Below, one piece after another: positions 1 to 7,573 of a stretch of 64,000 nt of DNA (positions within the stretch are counted from its first letter, which is position 1; each line of letters begins with the position of its first letter). The notes beneath the pieces are model-generated. The model was given only the letters and a program-made list of their open reading frames with translations, was not told the origin of the DNA and did no database searches. Made by a program: the position numbers and the translations under genes. The stretch spans positions 86,891 through 150,890 of the forward strand of contig SVEG01000009.1 of assembly GCA_015057505.1 (NCBI GenBank). The letters run 5' to 3'. This DNA is from Lachnospiraceae bacterium. Its GTDB lineage: Bacteria; Bacillota; Clostridia; Lachnospirales; Lachnospiraceae.

Positions 1-790
1 CGCATGATGCTGAAACTTCTTCATAAGCCTCTTCATCATCGAGAATTGTACGCCATAAACCATTCTCTGTCTGCAACAATTTGATTGCTGCAAGCTGGTC
101 CCGTATAGCACACTCTACATCCATGCACGGCGGGTAAAGATACCAATCTGAAAGGTTCTTCTTAACCTGTGACATTGTGTAGGCAGCCCATGCATTGGCA
201 CGTCCCCAGTAAAAACCTGACATATGATCCTTATGAATATTGTTGTATCCATGATACCAAAGACTTGTCTTCTCATCCTGAAGATATTTGATGTGCCAGT
301 AGTACTGATTAAGCGCATCATTGATAAGATCCTGATCCTTAAGCTTAGCACCTACTCTGAGCATGAAGAATGCTGCCATGAACAATGTGTCCGCCCAAGC
401 CTGCTCCGGGAAATCATTGTTAGATGATACTGTGTGCTGTAACACGTTATCTCCGAATCTGAGCGCTCTGTTACGAAGGTAATCAATCTTACTCATTACA
501 AGGTCTAAGTACTTCTGATCGCCTGTAGCCTCATACAACGAAAACATTGCATGACCCATTGCACATGCATTAACATTCCAGCTCGGAAGCCCCATCTCTA
601 TGTACTCGTCTGTCCACTTAATCAAAAAGTTAAGATAATCTTCGTTCTTTGTTACACGGTATGCTTCTGAAATACCGTAGTAAGCAACTCCACAAGGCCA
701 GTCCCATGTCAAATCCATAGTCATCGTCTTACGAACTACGGCATCAATAGCCTTATTTATCTCTTTAACATCATAATCTAATTTGAGCAT
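1..790 (-). CDS. GH105 unsaturated rhamnogalacturonyl/glucuronyl hydrolase, C-terminus cut by window edge
   Basis: About 263 N-terminal residues are visible and no stop is reached before base 1. I translated this from the sequence. Motifs typical of GH105 (YteR/YesR) are present: WDWPCGVAYYGI near residue 30, AWADTLFMAAFF (containing the expected catalytic Asp), FYWGRANAWAAY, and GLWRTILDDEEAYEEVS. The family removes the unsaturated galacturonyl residue left at the non-reducing end by RG lyases, by hydrating the double bond. There is no signal peptide, so it is probably cytoplasmic. The ATG at 790 follows a TAGGAGGG ribosome site. The family is usually about 370 residues, so roughly 110 residues lie outside the window. 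It has its own promoter and is separated from the importer operon by the giant hairpin at 873-1433. Confidence 0.9.
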   Translation of the reverse strand, partial: MLKLDYDVKEINKAIDAVVRKTMTMDLTWDWPCGVAYYGISEAYRVTKNEDYLNFLIKWTDEYIEMGLPSWNVNACAMGHAMFSLYEATGDQKYLDLVMSKIDYLRNRALRFGDNVLQHTVSSNNDFPEQAWADTLFMAAFFMLRVGAKLKDQDLINDALNQYYWHIKYLQDEKTSLWYHGYNNIHKDHMSGFYWGRANAWAAYTMSQVKKNLSDWYLYPPCMDVECAIRDQLAAIKLLQTENGLWRTILDDEEAYEEVSASC

Positions 791-823
791 AATACCCTCC
801 TAAAAAATATATGTATAGCCTAT

Positions 824-852
824 ATTATAAAACATTTCACTTTTTTTGTCTA
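824..852 (-). promoter_or_regulatory. Promoter of the GH105 gene
   Basis: On the minus strand the sequence reads TAGACA, 17 bases, TATAAT, a near-consensus sigma-A promoter. It lies about 34 bp upstream of the GH105 start codon and begins only 21 bp from the outer end of the giant hairpin. GH105 therefore need not depend on read-through from the importer operon. Confidence 0.7.
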
Positions 853-872
853 CTCTCATATTCCCTAAGAAT

Positions 873-1433
873 TTATATTTTGCCTCGCAGCAGTAATATC
901 ATCCCCGCAGCAGTTGCCATACAGTATATCTTTAACGTATAGTTGGTTTTCTCGCAACATTTACGGTTTTAAGAAGAACTAAGGCTTTTTGCTTTCCACC
1001 CTATGATTTTGTGCCGCTTCGTTAAACTTGCGGAATTGAAAAAGTTCAAGTAGTTTGGGAATATGCCGATTTTATATGTAATGTTTAAAGGCACTTAAAA
1101 AGCGTCGCTACTTAGCGAGCGAGACGAAACTCAAATAACTTATATAATTAATATGGGGCTTGTTTCGTCTCGCAAGCTTAGTAGCGCTACGTCTTTTTTC
1201 GTAGCGAAAGCGTGCCTTATAAACATTACATATAAAATCGGCATATTCCCAAACTACTGAACTTCTATTCAATTCCACTCAGACAACTCTACGCGGCACA
1301 ATTAGGTGGAAAGCTTAAAAAGCCAAGTTCTTCTAAAAACCTTTTGTTGTCTTCGAAAACCAACTATACGTTAAAGATATACTGTATGGCAACTGCTGCG
1401 GGGATGATATTACTGCTGCGAGGCAAAATATAA
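873..1433. repeat. Giant hairpin element, copy 1 (about 560 bp near-palindrome)
   Basis: The arms 873-951 and 1355-1433 are perfect inverted complements over 79 bp. Inside lies a 405-bp core (951-1355) shared with the copy at 63384-63788. Further stems read directly are 972-980/1326-1334, 983-990/1317-1324, 991-1000/1305-1314, 1011-1017/1293-1299, 1032-1040/1268-1276, a perfect 38-bp stem 1050-1087/1220-1257, and 1088-1094/1212-1218. The apical domain has a 12-bp stem 1119-1130/1162-1173 with a 31-nt loop and a side hairpin 1185-1191/1200-1206. There is no plausible ORF. It occupies almost the whole 713-bp gap between the solute-binding protein gene and GH105. It could be a structured RNA, a foldback/MITE-like element, or both. 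Confidence 0.9.
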
Positions 1434-1458
1434 TTTATAGAAAACAGCAAAGAGAGAA

Positions 1459-1483
1459 GGGCCATGCCATACGGCACAGCCCC
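1459..1483 (-). terminator. Possible terminator of the importer operon
   Basis: A G/C-rich imperfect hairpin (GGGCC...GGCCC-type arms) lies just after the stop of the solute-binding protein gene. It is followed on the minus strand by a pyrimidine-rich but not uniform T tract. It is weaker than other terminators in the window. Confidence 0.45.
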
Positions 1484-1503
1484 GATTAATATTTGATTAT
1501 GTT

Positions 1504-3183
1504 TTATTTCTGTACAGGAAGTTTTGTTGAATTACCATCTTTGTAAGCCTGAAGTCTTTCATCGATGATCTGCTGATATCCAGCCTTTAAGTAAGCCTCT
1601 TTGAACTCTCCGTATAACTTATCGAATTCATCAGGTTTACACTTTGTTAACTTAACGCTGTACTCTTTGTACAAGCTTAACAATGTAGCTGTATACTCGC
1701 TCTCAGCTTCAATTGTAACTGAGAAGATAGGATCTGAATAAGAATGTCCTTCTGTAGCGATTTTCTTAAGCTCATAGTAGTTGTCAATCATAGCCTGTGT
1801 AAAGTCCTGAGGAAGTCCCTGAGGAGCAATAGCTGCGATAGACTGCTCGATTGTACCTGTAACCTTGCTTGCATGTACAAGACATGTCATATCGATGTTA
1901 CAGTTATGGTTAAGCATCTCTTCGCCTCTGTAGTCAGCATTAACAACCGGAAGTCCCTGGTCATCAAGTGTATATGTTACATCTTTAATACCATTCTCAA
2001 GAACGTAAAGGTTATCTGCCTGAATCATCCACTCCATTAACATCCAAGCTGCTTTAAGCTGATCTTCTGTTGCTAATGAACTGAAACCAACGATCATACC
2101 GAAAGGATTGTCTGATCGCATCTGAGGATAATCAACAACGCCTTTTTCAACAACCCAATAGTTACTTGCTACTGCAAGTTCTGCACCGGGGTTATTCTCA
2201 TAGAAAGATGTTAACCAGTCAACGTTAGCTGCCATGTATCCACCGTACATAAATGTTTTGCCGTTAACGAAATCTGCTTTCTTCTGTGTCTCATCAGTAT
2301 CAAGATCGTACTCTGTTGAAATCCATCCCTTATTGTACTCTGCATTCTGTCTCTTGAGCATCTGATATGTAGGCTCCCAAGTAAGAGAAGCTGTACCAAG
2401 GCTTGAATGCATAGCCCATTCTTCTTCATTAACCGGATAATCTCTGAATGAGAAGTTCTGAGCATAAGCCTGTGTAGGTAAGCTGATACCGATAGGCTGA
2501 TCTGTAAGACCTGCTTCAACAATCTTTGTAAGAGCATCTGTATACTCTGCATAAGATGTAGGAACGTGATCATAACCAACTTTTCTTAACCAGTCCATTC
2601 TTACAAAATTAACGAATGTATAAGTTGTATCATAGTAAGGTCTCTCTGATAATACGAAATATGTACCACCACTGATATCTGTATAACCAAGCTGATTGTT
2701 ATCAATCATCTTCTGGTAATATGTAGGAGCAATCTTTGCAAACTCAACTAAGTCAATTGTCTGCATTGCACCGTCTGATGCCCACTGAGCAACCTTCGGA
2801 TAATCATACTCCATCATAATTGTGGGAGTATCATCTGAAGAAATCAAAAGGTTGTAAGCATTCATAACGTCACCACGCGGAATTGCTACATACTCAACTT
2901 TAATATTCCATTTGTCACCAAACTCTGACTGAACCCATTTTGTCCAATAGTTATCAGCAACACTAGGATAGCCTTCTTTTGAACGATCATATACAGGAAC
3001 TGTAATATGAACCTGCTCATCAAATTTCTTCCAGCTTTCCATTCCCCAACCAGCCTCTACTTTAGTAGGTTTTTCGGAAATCTTTCCGTTTGATCCGCCA
3101 CCTTTGTTACATCCGGAAAGAGCTCCAACTGCCATAATTGCTGCTAAAGCAAGTGCGGCAACTCTTTTGAAAGTTTTTTTCAT
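1504..3183 (-). CDS. Extracellular solute-binding lipoprotein of an RG-oligosaccharide ABC importer (YtcQ/LplA-like)
   Basis: 559 residues. The N-terminus is a type II signal peptide: basic MKKTFKR, a hydrophobic stretch, then the lipobox ALSGC with the lipidated Cys near residue 25. A Gly/Ser-rich linker follows, then a family-1 type sugar-binding domain. The length of about 550 residues and the gene order (two permeases immediately upstream, no ATPase) match the LplA/YtcQ class. Its pectin-related homologues bind rhamnogalacturonan oligosaccharides in Bacillus. It should capture substrate outside the membrane and deliver it to the permeases at 3249-5185. The ATPase is presumably a shared MsmX-type protein encoded elsewhere. 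RG specificity is inferred from the neighbouring GH105, GH112 and CE12 genes, not from binding residues. Confidence 0.85.
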   Translation of the reverse strand: MKKTFKRVAALALAAIMAVGALSGCNKGGGSNGKISEKPTKVEAGWGMESWKKFDEQVHITVPVYDRSKEGYPSVADNYWTKWVQSEFGDKWNIKVEYVAIPRGDVMNAYNLLISSDDTPTIMMEYDYPKVAQWASDGAMQTIDLVEFAKIAPTYYQKMIDNNQLGYTDISGGTYFVLSERPYYDTTYTFVNFVRMDWLRKVGYDHVPTSYAEYTDALTKIVEAGLTDQPIGISLPTQAYAQNFSFRDYPVNEEEWAMHSSLGTASLTWEPTYQMLKRQNAEYNKGWISTEYDLDTDETQKKADFVNGKTFMYGGYMAANVDWLTSFYENNPGAELAVASNYWVVEKGVVDYPQMRSDNPFGMIVGFSSLATEDQLKAAWMLMEWMIQADNLYVLENGIKDVTYTLDDQGLPVVNADYRGEEMLNHNCNIDMTCLVHASKVTGTIEQSIAAIAPQGLPQDFTQAMIDNYYELKKIATEGHSYSDPIFSVTIEAESEYTATLLSLYKEYSVKLTKCKPDEFDKLYGEFKEAYLKAGYQQIIDERLQAYKDGNSTKLPVQK

Positions 3184-3248
3184 AATCCTTTCCTCCTTAT
3201 ATAATCTCTCTCTATAGTAATCCCCATGGGATAAACTATCAAAACAAT

Positions 3249-4178
3249 TTAGCCTTTAACGGCTCCAATCATTACACCTTTTACAAAATACTTCTGAATA
3301 AAAGGATAAACACAAAGTATCGGAAGTGTTGCAAACATAATTGCCGCAGCCTGAATTACTTCCGGTGTATTTGCCGCCAAAGAACCATCCGCAAAACTTA
3401 TTGCGTCATTTCCACTTGACAAAATCATATTACTCAAAATGTACTGAAGCGGCTGTAATGCTCGCTCTCTGAAAACGTAATACTTAGCATCCGCATATGC
3501 ATTCCAACGGCCTACTGCATAGAACAATGACAATGTTGCAATAATCGGCTTAGAAAGCGGAAGCACTATCTTCCAAAGCACCTGAAAATTCGTTGCCCCG
3601 TCAAGGAACGCTGATTCCTCCAAACTGTCAGGTATCGTCGATTGCAGATAGCTCTTCATAATAAGCATATTATACGGTGAGAAAATAAGCGGCCATATAA
3701 GCGCCCACATTGTATTGAGAAGTCCAAGTTTCTTCATAATCAGGTACTCAGGAATAAGACCTGCCGAAAAATACATTGAAAGCAATAATATTACTGAGAT
3801 AAATTCCCTGCCCTTAAGGCGTTTCTTTGATAACGGATATGCTGCACAGGTACACACAATCATACCGAGTATAGTAAATATAAGTGTAAGCTTAACCGTA
3901 TATCCCATCGCATGCGTAAGCTGTCCGTCATTAAAAATTGTAACATAAGCATTAAAATTAATATCCTTGGGCCAGAAAAATACTTCCTTTGCTAAAACTA
4001 CCGCCTTACCGCTGACAGACTTTGCCGCAATATGAATAAACGGAAGGATACAAGAGATACTTAACACTCCAAGTATTATCATAATGATAATATCGCTGAT
4101 ACCAATCTTGCTTACCCCTTTTGATTCAGAGCGGTTAGCCTCTGCATCACGGGCAATCTCTTTATTCTTCTTACTCAT
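3249..4178 (-). CDS. ABC sugar permease, YtcP/LplC-like (carbohydrate uptake type 1)
   Basis: 309 residues with a short charged cytoplasmic N-terminus and six predicted membrane segments. The MalG-type EAA loop is visible as SLEESAFLDGATNFQVLWKI around residues 190-210, where the permease contacts the ATPase. The C-terminus KYFVKGVMIGAVKG is characteristic of the YtcP/LplC group. It lies 11 bp downstream of the other permease and about 65 bp upstream of the solute-binding protein gene, all on one strand, so the three genes form an importer operon lacking its own ATPase. The substrate is inferred to be RG-I-derived oligosaccharide from context. Confidence 0.88.
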   Translation of the reverse strand: MSKKNKEIARDAEANRSESKGVSKIGISDIIIMIILGVLSISCILPFIHIAAKSVSGKAVVLAKEVFFWPKDINFNAYVTIFNDGQLTHAMGYTVKLTLIFTILGMIVCTCAAYPLSKKRLKGREFISVILLLSMYFSAGLIPEYLIMKKLGLLNTMWALIWPLIFSPYNMLIMKSYLQSTIPDSLEESAFLDGATNFQVLWKIVLPLSKPIIATLSLFYAVGRWNAYADAKYYVFRERALQPLQYILSNMILSSGNDAISFADGSLAANTPEVIQAAAIMFATLPILCVYPFIQKYFVKGVMIGAVKG

Positions 4179-4189
4179 CTCAATCCCTC

Positions 4190-5185
4190 CTAAATCAAGC
4201 CATCTTCACCAATTAGTTTAGCAAACTTATCAGCTGCAATGACAAGTATCATACCAACTAAGGACTGAAACAAACTAACTACTGTTGCTCTACTATAATT
4301 ACCACCGCTTAAGCCCTTCTCATATATGTAAATGGCAAGCTGATACTGAAAGTCCTTAACATTAACATTACCAAAAGAATCAAGTCTCTCGAAGTTACTT
4401 CCCATTATTCTACCCAGCTGCATGATAAGCAATGTAATCGTTGTTCCTTTAATACCCGGAAGTGTAATATGCCACATCTTCTGCCAACGATTCGCACCGT
4501 CAACCGTAGCCGCTTCATACAACTCACCATTGATACTTGTAATAGCTGCGAGGTAGATAATTGTACCCCAGCCCATGCCTTGCCATACACCCATGAGAAG
4601 ATATGTAACTGCCCAATGCCACTTCTCTGTAAGGAACGGAATACCTTCCGAAATAACTCCCCAATCCATAAGAAGCACATTCACAAGACCTGTGGACGGC
4701 TTAAAGAATACATAACTTATACTTGCAACAATAACCCACGAAAGGAAATGTGGCAAATATAAAAGAGTCTGTGTAACCTTCTTATACTTCGGAAATCGAA
4801 GTTCGTTAAGCATAAGTGCCAAAACAATCGGCATTGGGAAGCTTATCAGTAAATCAAGAAAGTTAAAGATTATGGAATTCTTAAGTGCTCTGAAGAAGTC
4901 CGCGTCCTTAAACACCTTAAGAATCGTCTCAAAACCAACCCACTTGCTTCGATCATAACCGAGAGCCGGCTTATAATCCATAAAAATCATACGCATACCG
5001 GGGTATGCCGCAAACTTAAAAAGAATTACACATATTATTGGAAAAATCAGCAACACATAAAGCTGCCAGTCTCTTTTAAGACATTTTTTCCATTCTCTTC
5101 TATTAAGTTCTCTTCGCTCTTGCTTAGAAATAGCGATAGAGGAAGCAGCCGTAACTGCTTCCTGATTTTTTTTATTTTTTTTCAT
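4190..5185 (-). CDS. ABC sugar permease, YteP/LplB-like; first gene of importer operon
   Basis: 331 residues: a Lys/Glu-rich cytoplasmic head of about 35 residues, then six membrane segments of the MalF type. The coupling loop reads ELYEAATVDGANRWQKMWHI, the EAA motif, near residues 220-240. The ATG at 5185 follows a GAAAGGGA ribosome site. It is the promoter-proximal gene of the three-gene importer operon, and a consensus promoter lies at 5229-5257. In Bacillus the homologous YteP-YtcP-YtcQ set takes up rhamnogalacturonan fragments using the shared ATPase MsmX. No ATPase gene of that type is in this window. Confidence 0.88.
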   Translation of the reverse strand: MKKNKKNQEAVTAASSIAISKQERRELNRREWKKCLKRDWQLYVLLIFPIICVILFKFAAYPGMRMIFMDYKPALGYDRSKWVGFETILKVFKDADFFRALKNSIIFNFLDLLISFPMPIVLALMLNELRFPKYKKVTQTLLYLPHFLSWVIVASISYVFFKPSTGLVNVLLMDWGVISEGIPFLTEKWHWAVTYLLMGVWQGMGWGTIIYLAAITSINGELYEAATVDGANRWQKMWHITLPGIKGTTITLLIMQLGRIMGSNFERLDSFGNVNVKDFQYQLAIYIYEKGLSGGNYSRATVVSLFQSLVGMILVIAADKFAKLIGEDGLI

Positions 5186-5228
5186 TTATTTTATCCCTTT
5201 CTTATAAAAAGGTTTCACTATATTGGTA

Positions 5229-5257
5229 ATTTTACACTACAAATACATTATTGTCAA
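5229..5257 (-). promoter_or_regulatory. Promoter of the RG importer operon
   Basis: Minus-strand TTGACA, 17 bases, TAAAAT, about 45 bp upstream of the YteP-like start codon. It separates the importer operon from the GH112 gene upstream, whose stop is at 5307. No clear operator repeat could be assigned. Confidence 0.7.
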
Positions 5258-5306
5258 CTTGAATTGTGTACAAAATATACATATTTGCGAATAACTGTTT
5301 TACCAA

Positions 5307-7472
5307 TTAGTTAATATAAATGTCGTACGGGTCAATTGTTGCAGTAACTACGCCATCAGGTGTTGTAACATTAGCCTTCTGAACATCACCTGTATTATTA
5401 ATAATTACAAGCTTCTTGCTGCCCGGATAATATGCACACTCTGTAAGAGGGTTATCACATATAAACTTCTCCATGTCAGCCTCTGCCTTAGCAGCGTAAA
5501 GGATTGCTCTCATAAGAAGTCTTGTGTTCATAAGACTGAATCTGTAGCCTGACATATAAATACCACGGCCGTTCTTATAATCATGTGCTGTAACGGCAGG
5601 TTTGCCGTCAACCTCTGCAAGAACGTCAACACTTCCGTCAAGTACAAATACGCCGTCACATGCAGGAAGTTCAATAATATCATTCTGTGCTGTGATAAAG
5701 TGCTTAGCCTTAACGTCATAATTGTATTTACCGAGGCACTTCTTGGTTCCGAGATCTTTATCAACACCGAGTACGTGGCTCATCTGGAAGAACTGAGTTG
5801 AAAAATCTGTAGCTGAAGGCTCGTTAACGCCGATAAATCCGCCGCCGCCTGCAACCCACTCTGTAAGGATTGCCGTTACTTCAGCATCCTTCCAGTTGTC
5901 GCCGCCGCTCCATGCACTGTTAAGAACTCCTGCGTTGATAATAACCTTAACATCTTTGCCGATACCCTCTTTCTTAATATCGTCAAAGCTCTTGAACTCA
6001 ACATCAAAAGGAAGACCTGACAATGACTCAATAATGTTGATCAAATCTACTTCCGGATGCTCATGCAAATGTCCGCTGCATGTCCATGCACGGAGTGAAC
6101 CCCAAGCAGTAAGAATCATTACCTTGCCGGGAATCTCATAAGGCGCTCCGGCCTCATGGAAAGTCTTAAGCAAACGGAACTCGTCTGTTACCTTCTCAAT
6201 GTAATCGCAGAAATCCGGGAACGGTTCAACAAGGTGAAGATATCCGCCCATACCGATTCTGTCTACAGGTTTACGAAGAAGTGCCCTTCTTACATTCTGC
6301 CAGAACTTCTGCGCATCAAGCTTCGGATTACCGCCCGGTGCAAATGTAGGCTCTCCTGAAAGTCCTGTAGGGAAAAGATAAGGATGCAAACGAAGCTCAT
6401 GTGTCTCTACTTCTGCATTGGCACAAAGTCTTGCCTCGAAACCGCTGAATACACACTTGATAAGCCCGTCAAAACCAAACTCTGTAAATCGCTCTCCGTT
6501 TGGCTCTACACCAATCCAACTGTCATCATAGAATACATATGCTTTTTTGCCGTATTTATGTACCATGTCGATGCACTTCTTACCGAAATCGATAACGAAA
6601 CGGTTAATGAAATCCATCCACTCTCTGTATTTCTTTGTAGGTGCGTTCTGCGTCTGATTATACTTGCCGGCATTGATGAAATCCTCTGATGTCATCTTGT
6701 AACCTTTTTCAGCCTCGAATGCACGAAGTGCAATAGGGTTAGCTGTAAAATCATATGAACCCCAGTCTGAAAGCACGTCTCTCTTCTTAGAATCATCTGA
6801 CCAGAACCATGCAAAGTTATAGAACATAGATGTAAAACGAACTACTGTTGTAGCGGGATGTGTCTCACACCACTCCTCGAGCCAGCGAAGAATCTCTTCC
6901 TGTGTCTCGGGGCACATCGGCTCTACTGCCATAAGGTGCTCTTTGTCGCCCCAATCATTGGTAATATGGTTGTACATTGAAATCTCTTCCCAAAGTCTGA
7001 TTGCAAGGAAGTTAACTGTATAATTATGATATTTCTTAGCATTTCTTACTGTAACAATGCCTGTCTCTTTATTAAAATCCCAATCTGAAAGAGCAACCTC
7101 TTCACCTGATGTGCGGTCAAATACCTGCCAGAATTCCTTGGCATCATCAAAAGTATTAACCATGAACTGCTGTGTAAAATAACCCTTAATAGGATCAATC
7201 TCGACCACATCGCTCTCTGCCGTAACAGGATTGCTCATAAGGAAATTCTGCTGTAACTTGTCCATGTTCTTCTTAGCCCATGCATTAACAGAACGGATAA
7301 GACAAATTGTTGAATAAATTCCGTATCCTGAATTGATAATCTCGTCTGAAAGCTGTGTTCCGTCACTGTCACGGATTACATCTGCTCCCCACTTTTTTGC
7401 AAGTCTGAGTGTGAGCTCTTCATATCCGGATTCGCCCGGAAGTGTAAAGCTGTCTCTGATTAAATCTGCCAT
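5307..7472 (-). CDS. GH112 galactosyl phosphorylase (D-galactosyl-beta-1,4-L-rhamnose or lacto/galacto-N-biose type)
   Basis: About 721 residues, the usual length for GH112. The N-terminal TIM-barrel signature FTLPGESGYEELTLRLAKKW followed by WGADVIRDSDGTQLSDEI is diagnostic. The family cleaves a terminal beta-galactoside with phosphate to give galactose 1-phosphate, so energy is conserved. Three specificities are known: lacto-N-biose, galacto-N-biose and galactosyl-1,4-rhamnose. RG-I carries Gal-beta-1,4-Rha branch stubs and the flanking genes are RG-I genes, so the rhamnose-type enzyme is my inference. There is no signal peptide, consistent with a phosphorylase acting in the cytoplasm. I place the start at the ATG at 7472 because AAAGGAAAG lies just upstream. 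An in-frame ATG at 7490 has no ribosome site. Confidence 0.88.
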   Translation of the reverse strand: MADLIRDSFTLPGESGYEELTLRLAKKWGADVIRDSDGTQLSDEIINSGYGIYSTICLIRSVNAWAKKNMDKLQQNFLMSNPVTAESDVVEIDPIKGYFTQQFMVNTFDDAKEFWQVFDRTSGEEVALSDWDFNKETGIVTVRNAKKYHNYTVNFLAIRLWEEISMYNHITNDWGDKEHLMAVEPMCPETQEEILRWLEEWCETHPATTVVRFTSMFYNFAWFWSDDSKKRDVLSDWGSYDFTANPIALRAFEAEKGYKMTSEDFINAGKYNQTQNAPTKKYREWMDFINRFVIDFGKKCIDMVHKYGKKAYVFYDDSWIGVEPNGERFTEFGFDGLIKCVFSGFEARLCANAEVETHELRLHPYLFPTGLSGEPTFAPGGNPKLDAQKFWQNVRRALLRKPVDRIGMGGYLHLVEPFPDFCDYIEKVTDEFRLLKTFHEAGAPYEIPGKVMILTAWGSLRAWTCSGHLHEHPEVDLINIIESLSGLPFDVEFKSFDDIKKEGIGKDVKVIINAGVLNSAWSGGDNWKDAEVTAILTEWVAGGGGFIGVNEPSATDFSTQFFQMSHVLGVDKDLGTKKCLGKYNYDVKAKHFITAQNDIIELPACDGVFVLDGSVDVLAEVDGKPAVTAHDYKNGRGIYMSGYRFSLMNTRLLMRAILYAAKAEADMEKFICDNPLTECAYYPGSKKLVIINNTGDVQKANVTTPDGVVTATIDPYDIYIN

Positions 7473-7532
7473 CTTTTTCTTTCCTTTCATTAAAAACTTT
7501 TATCAAATCCATATACACTAAGTAGTATATTA

Positions 7533-7561
7533 ATTTTATATTATATATAGTGTTTTGTCAA
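7533..7561 (-). promoter_or_regulatory. Promoter of the GH112 gene
   Basis: Minus-strand TTGACA (7556-7561), 17 bases, TAAAAT (7533-7538). It is followed by an imperfect inverted repeat ATACACT/AGTAGTAT around 7511-7527 that could be an operator. It lies in the 101-bp gap downstream of the GH2 gene, so GH112 can be expressed separately. Confidence 0.6.
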
Positions 7562-7573
7562 AGGTTTAACGAC

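Noticed and set aside
873..1433. Considered whether the giant hairpin is a group II intron, a retron ncRNA, an IS200/IS605-type omega RNA or a CRISPR array
   Set aside because: There is no domain V-like hairpin, no reverse transcriptase, TnpB or Cas gene nearby, no regular spacer-repeat pattern, and the fold is one continuous inverted repeat rather than those architectures.
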